DNA of 41,738 bases from Pseudoselenomonas ruminantium (GTDB taxonomy: Bacteria; Bacillota; Negativicutes; Selenomonadales; Selenomonadaceae). The stretch's first letter is position 1, and each line of letters begins with the position of its first letter. The notes under the pieces are model-generated. The model saw only the letters and a list, made by a program, of their open reading frames with translations. It was not told where the DNA came from and did not search any database. This document shows positions 31,312 through 39,469 of the stretch, in pieces. The translations under genes and the position numbers were made by a program. The stretch lies in assembly GCF_900113715.1 (NCBI RefSeq), contig NZ_FOQK01000028.1, positions 1 through 41,738 of the forward strand, in the 5' to 3' direction.

Positions 31312-32508
31312 GGCATTTATATCTGCTATATCTGTTATGTTAATCATTCCATCTTTTGCCTCTACTAAACACTGGTACCCACTCTTTAGTTTTATTTTCA
31401 ATGTATATTCTTTATCAGATAATCCCCATTTTAGCGAATCACCACCTAAAAACCATCCTAATGCAGCCTTTTGTCTATTGAAATTTTTCTCATCATATTT
31501 TTCTAGTGTTTCCACATCAAAAAATAGATATTCTGTAAAACTATCAAATCTTAATGGTGCTACTAATCTATCGTATTTACGAATTATGTTGATTTTTTTA
31601 TTATCTTTATCTATATCATACGGAAAATCTGATTTGATGATAGAAGGTAATAAATCTTTATACTCTTTGTCATTATCAAAATTAAAATTCTTTAAAATTT
31701 TTATGTATTTTTGTATTGTCGATACTACGGAATTTTTGTCGTTTACTTTCATGGATATAACACTGTATTTAGTATAAATATCCACCGTAGATTCTTGGCC
31801 TGCACGAGCTGCATATATTTCATCTATGGGGATTTGTCTCGGTGTATGTCCTTTTAATCTTAGTTCAAACGTATTATCTACTGCATATAGTTGAGCTTTA
31901 TCTTTTCCCCATCTAGTGCCAATATCACAAATCAAATTACTGTTATTATTTTTGTATGTGACAATAGAATTGTCGAGAAGTCTCTTTTGTGTATCGATTA
32001 TAGTAGGGATAGCCTCTGGATTATCAGGAAATGTATATTTTTCATTTCCTATTTCAATACATTTTATTAACAGCATCCATTTTCCTTGTTTTATTTCTGT
32101 GTTTAATGGATATATTTTATCAGAATGCTTAAAGAATAACATATTTCTTATTATATACATCATTCTTTGATTAGTTATAACAAAAACTCCACCTTCTGCA
32201 TTATCTTTTCCCTGCTCACTACCCTTAACGATATACTCTATTGATTCATTACTTTTCAAAATTTCGAGGAGTGCTTTTTTTGTTTTTGGATTTTTCGCCA
32301 TATATCCATGTTTATCTGCCTGTAATATCTGTTTTTCCCTATCTATTGGAGTTGTTTCTGTATTGGGTTCTAAATCAGCATTTAATTCTTTTGTTGATTC
32401 GTTATCGTCCCTATTTACATCTCCTCTAATGAGTGTAACTTCATTCCCACAATTATAACAAAACTTCGCATCGTCCGGCAATTTTGTCCCACATTTCACA
32501 CAAAACAT
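31303..32508 (-). CDS. Zinc-ribbon protein with a PH-like domain
   Basis: 401 residues. N-terminal zinc ribbon MFCVKCGTKLPDDAKFCYNC (four cysteines). After a polar linker, residues about 88-185 (ESIEYIVKGSEQ...GGVFVITNQRMMYI) resemble bacterial PH-like domains that detect or bind surfaces. A second similar beta-rich unit (FELRLKGHTPRQIPIDEIYAA) and a third part with a Trp/Gly-rich GWFLGGDSLKWGL follow. No membrane segment. No catalytic motif seen. It stands alone between terminators. A role in stress or phage defence is conceivable but not shown. Confidence 0.7.
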   Translation of the reverse strand: MFCVKCGTKLPDDAKFCYNCGNEVTLIRGDVNRDDNESTKELNADLEPNTETTPIDREKQILQADKHGYMAKNPKTKKALLEILKSNESIEYIVKGSEQGKDNAEGGVFVITNQRMMYIIRNMLFFKHSDKIYPLNTEIKQGKWMLLIKCIEIGNEKYTFPDNPEAIPTIIDTQKRLLDNSIVTYKNNNSNLICDIGTRWGKDKAQLYAVDNTFELRLKGHTPRQIPIDEIYAARAGQESTVDIYTKYSVISMKVNDKNSVVSTIQKYIKILKNFNFDNDKEYKDLLPSIIKSDFPYDIDKDNKKINIIRKYDRLVAPLRFDSFTEYLFFDVETLEKYDEKNFNRQKAALGWFLGGDSLKWGLSDKEYTLKIKLKSGYQCLVEAKDGMINITDIADINALK

Positions 32509-32546
32509 AAGAAAATCTCCTATTTATGTCAACTAAATTTCTCTCG

Positions 32547-32579
32547 ACGAAAAAAGAGCGTATAAACGCTCCTTCTTTT
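32547..32579 (-). terminator. Terminator after the small coiled-coil gene
   Basis: Minus strand GAGCGT/ACGCTC stem (32556-32561 with 32566-32571) followed by TTTTTT. Confidence 0.75.
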
Positions 32580-32780
32580 TTATCTAATTTTGCTAAGGAC
32601 TTCACCGGCGGACAGATTATTATTCTTCATGTAATCCAAAAGCTCTTGGTAATCATTCTGAGCCTTTTTGCTTTGAAGTGCGGCTAATTGTTCTTTTAGG
32701 GACTTGATTTCCTCTTTCTTCTTTTCGATTTTTGCTTCAATCGTTGAAATCTTTTCCTCATAGTTTGCTTTTCTTGCCAT
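32580..32780 (-). CDS. Small coiled-coil protein
   Basis: 66 residues: MARKANYEEK then a Lys/Glu heptad coiled coil (residues about 8-42), then a short helical end LLDYMKNNNLSAGEVLSKI. Ribosome site GGAGG before the ATG. Proteins of this kind recur on conjugative elements of Firmicutes but their role is unknown to me. Single gene with its own terminator. Confidence 0.65.
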   Translation of the reverse strand: MARKANYEEKISTIEAKIEKKKEEIKSLKEQLAALQSKKAQNDYQELLDYMKNNNLSAGEVLSKIR

Positions 32781-33051
32781 ACTGAAAAACCTCCATAGTA
32801 TATTTCAAATTTTGATACTTATTTTATTCTATATTACTGCTATTTATCCTTCTTTTTTTGATAAAATTGGTGAAATTTGCTTACTTTTATTCATCGCCCC
32901 TTTATACGCTCACAGATGGCCTAAGTGCATTATTCCTATGTGGGGTATATATTTATATGCGCAAATGAAAATACGAGCCTTACAGGGCATTCTGAGAGGC
33001 CGTTTTTGAGATAACCCGCTTTTTTAGTATACGGTTGCTTTTTCGGGGGGA
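32781..33051. other. Gap ahead of the second element
   Basis: About 270 bp: promoter region of the coiled-coil gene on the minus strand, then GC-rising DNA. An open frame at 32812-33009 (plus) has no ribosome site and I do not accept it. No sequence here matches the region ahead of the first element. Confidence 0.45.
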
Positions 33052-33495
33052 GGGCGTTCCCCTTCGGGTCGGGCTTTCGTGAATGGAGCCAGCAGGTCTG
33101 TCTCCACCCTTCGGGCTTCAATCCCTAACGCGGGGATCGGGTTCGTGGCCCTTGGCAGCGCACGGCAGGCGGCAGACCGTGCGCTTTACGTTTGCAGCCG
33201 GACGGGGCCGGAAGGTAGGTTGTACTATCGCCCGGCCAGCTCATAGGCCAGGAGCTGGCCGGGCTCCGTTACTTTTGTATGCGCCTCGATGAGCAGGAGG
33301 CGCATACATGGAAACTTTCCCTGAACGGGAAAGCCAAAAGCATCTAATCTATTCTTTTTTTTGCCGGGGCAAAGCCTATCACACCCTCCTCCCAGCCACA
33401 AGGCCGAGCCGCTGCGCGGTGCGTGGCAGCCTTGTGGCTTCCTTCAGGGCGCGATCCCTTCCGGCCATCAAAAAAAAGAAAAATTCAGCAGGGGG
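33052..33495 (+). repeat. Structured ~445-bp GC-rich element, copy 2
   Basis: Same helices as copy 1 at a fixed offset of 3564: 33157-33165 with 33177-33185; 33277-33287 with 33297-33307; 33394-33404 with 33429-33439. Relative to copy 1, AGCACGCGG/CCGCGTGCT becomes AGCGCACGG/CCGTGCGCT, GTTTGCG/CGCAAAC becomes GTATGCG/CGCATAC, and ACCCGCAAGGC/GCCTTGCGGGT becomes AGCCACAAGGC/GCCTTGTGGCT. It ends 33 bp before the ardC-like start. Unrelated genes follow the two copies, so the element moves or is conserved as a unit. Confidence 0.87.
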
Positions 33496-33528
33496 CAACG
33501 AAAAACACCCCCAAGGGAGGAAATCACC

Positions 33529-34404
33529 ATGAAGAAGGATATTAAAGCAGAAGTTATGAAGATGGTCACTGAAAAGATTGCAACGAGCAAACGCCTACCA
33601 TGGGACAGCGGACTGCTCAACAAAGTGCTTATGCCGGTCAATGCTAAAACCATGAAAGCCTATCGGGGGATCAATATGCTGATTCTCTCCTTCTTAGGAG
33701 CCGGGGAAACCAGTGAATATGTTACCTTCAATCAGTGCCAAGAATTAGGCGGGAAAATCAAGAAAGGCTCCAAGTCCTTACCTATCGTCTATTGGAACCG
33801 TTGGAACAAGGTAGAGAAAAGACCTGCCGAGGATGACGATAATCCTGATGATTGCTATGCGTTCCTTAAATTTTATAATGTGTTTGAGGTTGAAGCCCAG
33901 ACGGAAGGACTGGAGCGTAAGCGGCAGGTCATCACCCGCGATAACCAGCCACTAGAGGAAGCCGAAGCCTTTATAGCGACCTTTGCAGAAAAGACGGGTG
34001 TCACGATGGAGCACGAAAGCACCACCAAGCCGGGAAAAGGCAGTGCTTATTATATCCCCAGCCGTCACCTTGTCCAAGTGCCTCCCCGTAAGGAGTTCAA
34101 AACCTCCGAGGCTTATGTGGCTACCTGCTTTCATGAGTTGGTACACAGTACGGGCAAGGCGATGGGCAGAAAGGCTGATGAGGAGGACACGGCACGGATC
34201 AGCTACTCTAAAGAGGAAATCGTGGCCGAGTTCGGTGCGGCTCTCCTCTGCCGTCAGTTCGGCATCACTTCCGAGGATGACAACACGGCAGCCTATTTGC
34301 AGGGATGGAGCGAGGCCATCAAGGAAAATCCCGACTGGCTCATAAATGGCGCTAATGCAGCACAGAAAGCCGTTGATTATATGAATGAGGTCGTAGCAGG
34401 ATAA
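33529..34404 (+). CDS. ardC: ArdC-type antirestriction protein with zincin-like domain
   Basis: 291 residues. N-terminal ArdC domain (ssDNA-binding; LPWDSGL...PVNAKTMKAYRGINMLIL...YVTFNQCQELGGKIKKGSK...) and a C-terminal metallopeptidase-like domain with HELVHSTG and EEIVAEFGAALL. ArdC of pSA protects incoming DNA from restriction. Start ATG 33529 after GGGAGG; a longer in-frame start at 33361 lies inside the structured element and is artefactual. Followed by a strong terminator. Confidence 0.92.
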   Translation: MKKDIKAEVMKMVTEKIATSKRLPWDSGLLNKVLMPVNAKTMKAYRGINMLILSFLGAGETSEYVTFNQCQELGGKIKKGSKSLPIVYWNRWNKVEKRPAEDDDNPDDCYAFLKFYNVFEVEAQTEGLERKRQVITRDNQPLEEAEAFIATFAEKTGVTMEHESTTKPGKGSAYYIPSRHLVQVPPRKEFKTSEAYVATCFHELVHSTGKAMGRKADEEDTARISYSKEEIVAEFGAALLCRQFGITSEDDNTAAYLQGWSEAIKENPDWLINGANAAQKAVDYMNEVVAG

Positions 34405-34440
34405 AAGAAAGGCGATGCCAGAAGGCACCGCCTTTCTTTT
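34403..34440 (+). terminator. Terminator of ardC
   Basis: 12-bp stem AAAAGAAAGGCG/CGCCTTTCTTTT around a 14-base loop. Confidence 0.85.
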
Positions 34441-34450
34441 ATGGGGATGA

Positions 34451-34537
34451 GTTAATCTACAGAACGGATTTTTAGATGTACTTGCCGATAAAATTACAGA
34501 TAGAATAGTGAAAAAGCTACAGGAAAAAGAAAGCTGA
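34451..34537 (+). pseudogene. 3' remnant of a small gene
   Basis: 28 open codons reading NLQNGFLDVLADKITDRIVK-KLQEKES, clearly coding-like, but with no start codon or ribosome site and a stop just upstream. A terminator hairpin overlaps its end (34524-34553), as at a real gene end. Likely a 5'-truncated relic left by recombination between ardC and the kinase gene. Confidence 0.4.
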
Positions 34538-34629
34538 AATAGGCTTTCTTTTTCAGACTCTAGACAAAGAAAATATTAAACTCAGCCTCTGTATATTCAA
34601 AGAAATATTATGCAGAGGCTATTTTTTTG
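34524..34629 (+). terminator. Two terminators in series
   Basis: AAAAAGAAAGC/GCTTTCTTTTT (34524-34534 with 34543-34553), then AGCCTCTG/CAGAGGCT with a long loop followed by a T7 run near 34621. Confidence 0.7.
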
Positions 34630-34700
34630 GAATGAATTATATTATAATAGAAGAAAACTGCAAAACAGTTCGACAAATTTGAAGTTTTAGGTGAGAGGAT

Positions 34701-35195
34701 ATGAAAAAATTATATATAATTGGCGGAACAATGGGAGTTGGCAAAACTGCTGTTAGCCAGCAACTAAAATCTGATTTACCCAATAGCGTATTTCTTGATG
34801 GGGATTGGTGTTGGGACGCAAACCCTTTCCAAGTAACCAATGAAACCAAAGCAATGGTGACAGATAATATTTGTTACTTACTAAATAACTTTTTGCATTG
34901 CTCTGCTTATGAAAATGTGATTTTCTGCTGGGTAATGCATCAACAGTCTATCATAGATTTTATCTTGGAAAAGCTGGATACACAAAACTGTGAGGTGAAA
35001 TGTATTTCGCTTATTGCTGATGAAGCCAGTTTGCATAAGAGATTAACTACGGATGTGGAAAGAGGTATTCGTGCCGAGGATGTAATTGAAAGAAGTGTAG
35101 CAAGAATACCGATGTATCAAACATTAAACACGATTAAAATTGATACCAATGAAAAAACGGTGGCTATGATTGCAAATGAAATCAAGCAGTTGTGA
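34701..35195 (+). CDS. P-loop nucleoside/nucleotide kinase-like protein
   Basis: 164 residues of a compact P-loop kinase: YIIGGTMGVGKTAVSQQL gives Walker A (GGTMGVGKT, residues 8-16), with SVFLDGDWCWDANPF as the DGD/DxD-type substrate strand, and a possible lid (KRLTTDVERGIR). It resembles small AAA/zeta-like or shikimate/gluconate-kinase-fold proteins found as cargo in Firmicutes. Substrate unknown; antibiotic phosphotransferase activity cannot be excluded. Ribosome site GTGAGAGG. Confidence 0.75.
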   Translation: MKKLYIIGGTMGVGKTAVSQQLKSDLPNSVFLDGDWCWDANPFQVTNETKAMVTDNICYLLNNFLHCSAYENVIFCWVMHQQSIIDFILEKLDTQNCEVKCISLIADEASLHKRLTTDVERGIRAEDVIERSVARIPMYQTLNTIKIDTNEKTVAMIANEIKQL

Positions 35196-35309
35196 TGCTA
35201 CCAAAGAACCATTTATAGGAAACAGAAAATTTCAGTTTGATGGAGCGTCACCGAACACCATATGAGGTCCATTTTGAGAAAGTGTTGCACTTAGCTTGAC
35301 AATCCGTCG

Positions 35310-35342
35310 CTTAAAAAAATTGCCCCGCTTACGCGGGGCAAT
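35310..35342 (-). terminator. Terminator of the GARDGAGRKK gene
   Basis: 10-bp stem ATTGCCCCGC/GCGGGGCAAT (35319-35328 with 35333-35342), then T7 on the minus strand. Confidence 0.85.
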
Positions 35343-35346
35343 CGGA

Positions 35347-35970
35347 TCACCAATCATATTGATGTAATTCTTTTTTCAATATTTGAATTTCCTCTTGTAA
35401 CGAGCAACGTGCTTGATATGTTTTTAATAATTTAAGGTTCATAGTTTGATAATCTATATTATCAGGAGCTTTCCATGTTTTTACTTGAACATTAGTATTT
35501 CTATTAGAATCTATATTTAACGAATGCAAAAATGCAATATCTAATGAGGAGAAAGATCTTTTTACATCGTCACTAAATGATAGTTTTTGCAGATGAGAAG
35601 ATAATGTGATTATCTGTAAATATATAACTTCTCGTTGTAATTCTATTTCATCTTCGGTATATTTATCGTAACTTTCATCTTTTAAATACTTTTTGTATTC
35701 TAGTAACCACTTATAGTCCTGACTATATAAATCTTCTAAGTGAGCAAGCAAGCACGCCTCAAAGACGCCATATTCTTTTACTACCTCTTTTCCTTGTGAA
35801 GGGGGAGCAATAGGGGAACCATTGGCATTCATCTTTTCCCCTTGGCGGTACTTATCCAAGGCAACCTTCATAAAAGCCCATTCTTCGTCAGTAAGACGGA
35901 ACCCACGCATTTTCTTATTTATTTCCTGTTTCTTCCGGCCTGCGCCGTCTCGTGCTCCACCCCAGCCCAT
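35347..35970 (-). CDS. Hypothetical protein with GGARDGAGRKK N-terminus
   Basis: 207 residues. The MGWGGARDGAGRKK start is a motif seen at the N-terminus of many small phage and plasmid DNA-associated proteins. Next comes a helical stretch (RLTDEEWAFMKVALDKYR), a proline-rich hinge (NGSPIAPPSQGKE), and a mostly helical acidic C-terminal part. No enzyme motif seen. Start ATG 35970 with GGAGGG 7 bases upstream, preferred over 35997. Two near-identical 16-bp direct repeats upstream (35989-36005, 36041-36056) may be operators. Confidence 0.68.
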   Translation of the reverse strand: MGWGGARDGAGRKKQEINKKMRGFRLTDEEWAFMKVALDKYRQGEKMNANGSPIAPPSQGKEVVKEYGVFEACLLAHLEDLYSQDYKWLLEYKKYLKDESYDKYTEDEIELQREVIYLQIITLSSHLQKLSFSDDVKRSFSSLDIAFLHSLNIDSNRNTNVQVKTWKAPDNIDYQTMNLKLLKTYQARCSLQEEIQILKKELHQYDW

Positions 35971-36104
35971 TTTATTACCCTCCGTTATGTTAAACATAAA
36001 TCAAGTTGAAAAGTGTTAAATATTTATCATCTTGAATATAGTTTAGCATAAATCAAAGAAAAATTCAAGTTTATATATCTTAAATTTCATTTTATACCAG
36101 ATTG

Positions 36105-36137
36105 TAATAAAATAAACCTGCCAATAGGCAGGTTTAT
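36105..36137 (-). terminator. Terminator of the restriction-modification operon
   Basis: 11-bp stem (36112-36122 with 36127-36137, loop AATA) followed on the minus strand by ATTTTATT. Confidence 0.8.
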
Positions 36138-36146
36138 AAATCTTTT

Positions 36147-37064
36147 TTATCTAGGCCCCATAAATTTATCACCATTAAGATGAATCATATGTTCAGGCAT
36201 ATCTGCAATCCATACTTCTGTTTCCCATGCTAAACTATCAGCGAATTTTTTATACGTTTTAAAATCTAAAAATGCAGTAACATAAATTTTCCCAGCTTTA
36301 ACATTTTTTGTCATTGTTGTAATTTCATCTATTCTCTTAGGGTCCATAGGGCCTACAGATGTAACAGATTCAATAAAGTAAATCCAATCCTTTTCTTCGT
36401 TATATAAAACCACATCCGGCATCTTATCATGTAATGTTATTTCAAAGCCTAGCGATTTTAATTTTTCTTCGTTTTTTACCATATCTTTTTCTATGGTATC
36501 ACCAACATATAGGCATGTTGAATTAGGAGCGAATCTTGGTGCAAATTCTTCTATAATAGCTTTTTGAAGTTGATTATGTGCTCCTGCTGAAAATGTAAAA
36601 TCTTGATTGTTTATTTTAACTGGCATTTTTTGCATTTTCTTTTTTGATGCGTAAATTTCAATTAAAGATTCATGTGAATTGCGAAAAGAATTTATTTGTT
36701 CATCCCATTCATCAGAATTTATATATTGCAGTAGTGCACATGATTCTGGAGTTAATCTGTATCTATAATTAGGGCTGTTAGTAGCTTTTCCATTATCTTC
36801 TATGATGGCTGCTCGTCTAAAGTGGTGCATTGCCTGCTTTCTAATTGTTTCTCTACTATTTTCAGCATAATCTACGTTATAATTATTTTTTGCAAATTGG
36901 ATTATATCATGTATTCTAATCCAATTATTAGAGGCTTCTGTCCATTTATCACTTTCACCAATATTTGCTAATGTAAGTAATGCTAAACAGCATACATCAG
37001 CTTGTTGTTGTTTGGGCATTCCAATAGCTTCAAGAAATTTTTTTGCATCTTCTAGTTTCGACAT
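36147..37064 (-). CDS. BsuBI/PstI-family type II restriction endonuclease
   Basis: 305 residues, close to the family size (PstI 326, BsuBI 316). The N-terminal half is helical with a winged-helix look. The C-terminal catalytic part has YVGDTIEKDMVKNEEKLKSLG, HDKMPDVVLY and the signature IYFIESVTSVGPM, characteristic of PstI/BsuBI enzymes that cut CTGCAG. It overlaps the end of the methyltransferase gene by 35 nt, with GGAGGA ahead of the ATG, so methyltransferase is made first. CTGCAG occurs at well over ten places in this plasmid, so the plasmid depends on its own methylation. Confidence 0.9.
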   Translation of the reverse strand: MSKLEDAKKFLEAIGMPKQQQADVCCLALLTLANIGESDKWTEASNNWIRIHDIIQFAKNNYNVDYAENSRETIRKQAMHHFRRAAIIEDNGKATNSPNYRYRLTPESCALLQYINSDEWDEQINSFRNSHESLIEIYASKKKMQKMPVKINNQDFTFSAGAHNQLQKAIIEEFAPRFAPNSTCLYVGDTIEKDMVKNEEKLKSLGFEITLHDKMPDVVLYNEEKDWIYFIESVTSVGPMDPKRIDEITTMTKNVKAGKIYVTAFLDFKTYKKFADSLAWETEVWIADMPEHMIHLNGDKFMGPR

Positions 37065-38517
37065 CTATATATTCCTCCAAAATATCATCACATTTGTTTT
37101 CAGAAAGATCTTTACCTAAAAGTAATTCTCTCCCTAAATATTCAATACCTTCTATTGTCGGAATAGGCATGGTATTTACTTCTGACGAGTTTACCTGTGT
37201 AGAACCGTTTAGTATACGATAATACCTATCATATATCGACGAATTGAAAAGGCAGTATAATCCATATACTATTTCCTTGGACAGTTCTTTTTTCTTACTA
37301 GCAATAAAATTTAGTTTGTTTTGAGTGCTAATATTCTCATATTGTGGGAAATCTTCCTTTAGATAGATGCTGCACTGCAATCGCCGTGATTCCTCTTTTG
37401 AAGTAAATCTCTTGACAAACAAATAATTATAATTTGGCTGGAGTAAACTATTTTTCTTCGTATCTATGTATTCTCCGTGCTTTCCTATTGGAAAAATAAT
37501 TCTTCCATCTCTTAAGTGCTGTGCAAAAAACATAGGGATATTATCATCTGTTGGTGAATCCATAAGATGTTCTGTTTCTCGAAAATCAACAGTTAAACCT
37601 GTTTTCATTTTCATATTAAGAGACATTAATGTGTTATTAAAATTATTTAAGCGTTCTAATACATTTACATCTTCTTTATTAGTTACTAAGTAGACATATT
37701 TGTTATCATCGTGTCCTATCACTAAATGAAATGGTACAATAATTTTATTTAAGTGATGAAAATCATAAGTTGTTTCTGTAGATGTGATTGTAACTGTTTC
37801 AGGTATTATATTAGTTTTTTGAAGTTTAATAATTATGGTTTCCTGTAATACAGATTCTTCTTCAAAAACCTTATCACGACTTACAAATAAGTGTATATGT
37901 TGCAATGCTGTATTATTAAATAAAAAATGCCGAAAAGCCTTAAAATAAGCACCAGAAGTCCAAGAACGCGGTATAATATATACCATTTGCCCCATATCAA
38001 TAAGATTTTCTATACTTCTTGAAGCAAATAAAAAGTATAAATTAGGTGCTCCATGCACTACATGATTCATAGAAGTTGCTTCTTCAGCCGAACGGTTTAT
38101 TTTCATATAAGGCGGATTGCCTATTATAATATCTGCGAATGATTGTGGTTTAGATTGACTAGTTATGTAATTTTTAGTAATGATGGTATACTCTAATTTA
38201 AATTTGACAGATTTTTTTATGTAATCAAGATTGTTTTTTAACAAATCTAATATAGCAGGTTCAACCTCATAGCAAGTTAATGATACACTATTTATATTCT
38301 TTTCTTTTTGTAAACGCTCCATAAGGGCAGCCGTAAGTATTCCTGACCCCGTACCGGGATCTAGTATGCTTAAATGTTTTTTTGGGGGAATATCAAAAAG
38401 ACTAGCCATAAATATAGCTGTTTCACGACTTGTAAAAAATTGCCCTATTTTTTTTCTCGTTTTTTTAGGCATTGCATCTAAGTAATACTTTGTTTTATCA
38501 ATAACATATTCGAGCAT
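37030..38517 (-). CDS. PstI/BsuBI-type N6-adenine DNA methyltransferase
   Basis: 495 residues (M.PstI 507, M.BsuBI 501). Motif X/I region KIGQFFTSRETAIFMASLF...ILDPGTGSGILT (motif I, residues 53-59) and motif IV NPPY (134-137), in gamma-class order. The C-terminal target domain includes FVKRFTSKEESRRL. It protects CTGCAG by adenine methylation. ATG 38517 has TAGGAG upstream, inside the truncated SAP-like gene. Paired with the endonuclease downstream. Confidence 0.92.
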   Translation of the reverse strand: MLEYVIDKTKYYLDAMPKKTRKKIGQFFTSRETAIFMASLFDIPPKKHLSILDPGTGSGILTAALMERLQKEKNINSVSLTCYEVEPAILDLLKNNLDYIKKSVKFKLEYTIITKNYITSQSKPQSFADIIIGNPPYMKINRSAEEATSMNHVVHGAPNLYFLFASRSIENLIDMGQMVYIIPRSWTSGAYFKAFRHFLFNNTALQHIHLFVSRDKVFEEESVLQETIIIKLQKTNIIPETVTITSTETTYDFHHLNKIIVPFHLVIGHDDNKYVYLVTNKEDVNVLERLNNFNNTLMSLNMKMKTGLTVDFRETEHLMDSPTDDNIPMFFAQHLRDGRIIFPIGKHGEYIDTKKNSLLQPNYNYLFVKRFTSKEESRRLQCSIYLKEDFPQYENISTQNKLNFIASKKKELSKEIVYGLYCLFNSSIYDRYYRILNGSTQVNSSEVNTMPIPTIEGIEYLGRELLLGKDLSENKCDDILEEYIDVETRRCKKIS

Positions 38518-38833
38518 TTAATAATCTCCTATTTGTGTCTATTGCCTTTACTGCTTTTGCAGTAGCAACCATATCTACCTTGAAACTAAAACTTTCTTTC
38601 CCAGTCTGTTGTCTAAAAAATTCTCTAAATCTGTTACCGCAATTAACCCCACACTCGATCACTCCTGTATCTAAAGTAAGATTTGTAACTACAGCCTTCT
38701 TTTTTGGTCTTACGACTTTCTTTGCAGGTGAAATCTTCTCTCCAGAAAAATAAGCTTTAATAACTGCGTTCAACTGTACCTTACTACTTGGAGCTTTTAA
38801 ACCATGGGCCTTACATATTTTTATTAGCTCAAT
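38498..38833 (-). pseudogene. 5'-truncated SAP-like gene upstream of the methyltransferase
   Basis: The frame is open for 111 codons but starts without ATG, GTG or ribosome site (a TTG at 38773 is the only candidate). Read fully, it begins IELIKICKAHGLKAPSSKV-QLNAVIKAYFSG, resembling a SAP DNA-binding motif, then a KKVVRPKKKA linker and an unknown domain. Only 5 bp separate it from the nitroreductase stop, so its beginning was probably cut away when these segments were joined. Its end overlaps the methyltransferase start by 20 nt, suggesting an original operon. Confidence 0.55.
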
Positions 38834-38838
38834 CTAAA

Positions 38839-39333
38839 TCAGATTTCCGTATACGTAGCTTTCCTTCGCGGTCTTGCATCTGGATTTTCATCTGCATAGC
38901 CCACTATTATGATTCCAGTTACATAATCTTTATCCGTTAATCCTAGTAAATTTCTCATTTCATCCTGCTCATACCAACCTGTCCAGCATGTAGCTAATCC
39001 CATATGTTGTGCCTGTAATAAAATATGAGTAATAGCTATTGCGCTATCTCTAATGGTACGCTCCATACTATCGTCTTTACGATATGTTGATTTTCCTACA
39101 CAAACAATAAACACAGGTGCTTGAAGCATCCACTTTTGATTATGGTCTAGCTCACAAATCTTCTCTTTCATTTCTTTTGATTTCACAACAATGAAATCCC
39201 ATGGCTGTTCATTAGAACCGGAAGGTGCCAATGAAGCAGCTAATATCAAATCACTTATTTGCTCATCTGTAACTCTTGTTGATTTATACTTTCTGATACT
39301 TCTTCGATTCAGAATTTCAGGTAAAATATCCAT
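38839..39333 (-). CDS. Nitroreductase-family protein
   Basis: 164 residues, a short FMN-dependent nitroreductase: RRSIRKY (residues 10-16) for phosphate binding, ILAASLAPSGSNEQPWDFIVV, and the C-terminal ATCWTGWYEQDEMRNLLGL. Such enzymes reduce nitro compounds or quinones with NAD(P)H; physiological substrate unknown. Ribosome site AAGGAG. An isolated cargo gene, not an obvious plasmid function, bordered by the truncated SAP-like gene and an IS relic. Confidence 0.9.
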   Translation of the reverse strand: MDILPEILNRRSIRKYKSTRVTDEQISDLILAASLAPSGSNEQPWDFIVVKSKEMKEKICELDHNQKWMLQAPVFIVCVGKSTYRKDDSMERTIRDSAIAITHILLQAQHMGLATCWTGWYEQDEMRNLLGLTDKDYVTGIIIVGYADENPDARPRRKATYTEI

Positions 39334-39421
39334 GATTTCTCCTTTTTTTATTCAAATCTGTTTCTATTCATAATCACTATTTTGGTCTTAAGTCAATAAA
39401 GTGGACACCGAAAGTGCGACT

Positions 39422-39469
39422 TTACGCCGCACCTTCTGCATGAACTGCAGCCGGTGTCTTGTAGCCTAT
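39422..39469 (-). pseudogene. C-terminal scrap of an IS3-family transposase
   Basis: Reads IGYKTPAAVHAEGAA-stop, the typical end of IS3-type OrfB (LGYKTP...). It is followed by TGTCCACTTTATTGAC, plausible as the IS end. It abuts the end of the resolvase gene, overlapping its last codon in another frame. A remnant of a past insertion and deletion. Confidence 0.55.

Noticed and set aside
32812-33009. 65-codon hydrophobic frame (plus)
   Set aside because: No ribosome site and no link to neighbours; composition follows AT-rich DNA.
35221-35299. Possible transposase C-terminus (MERHRTPYEVHFEKVLHLA then stop)
   Set aside because: It reads like a transposase tail, but it is only 19 residues with no further support or identifiable IS end; too weak to annotate.
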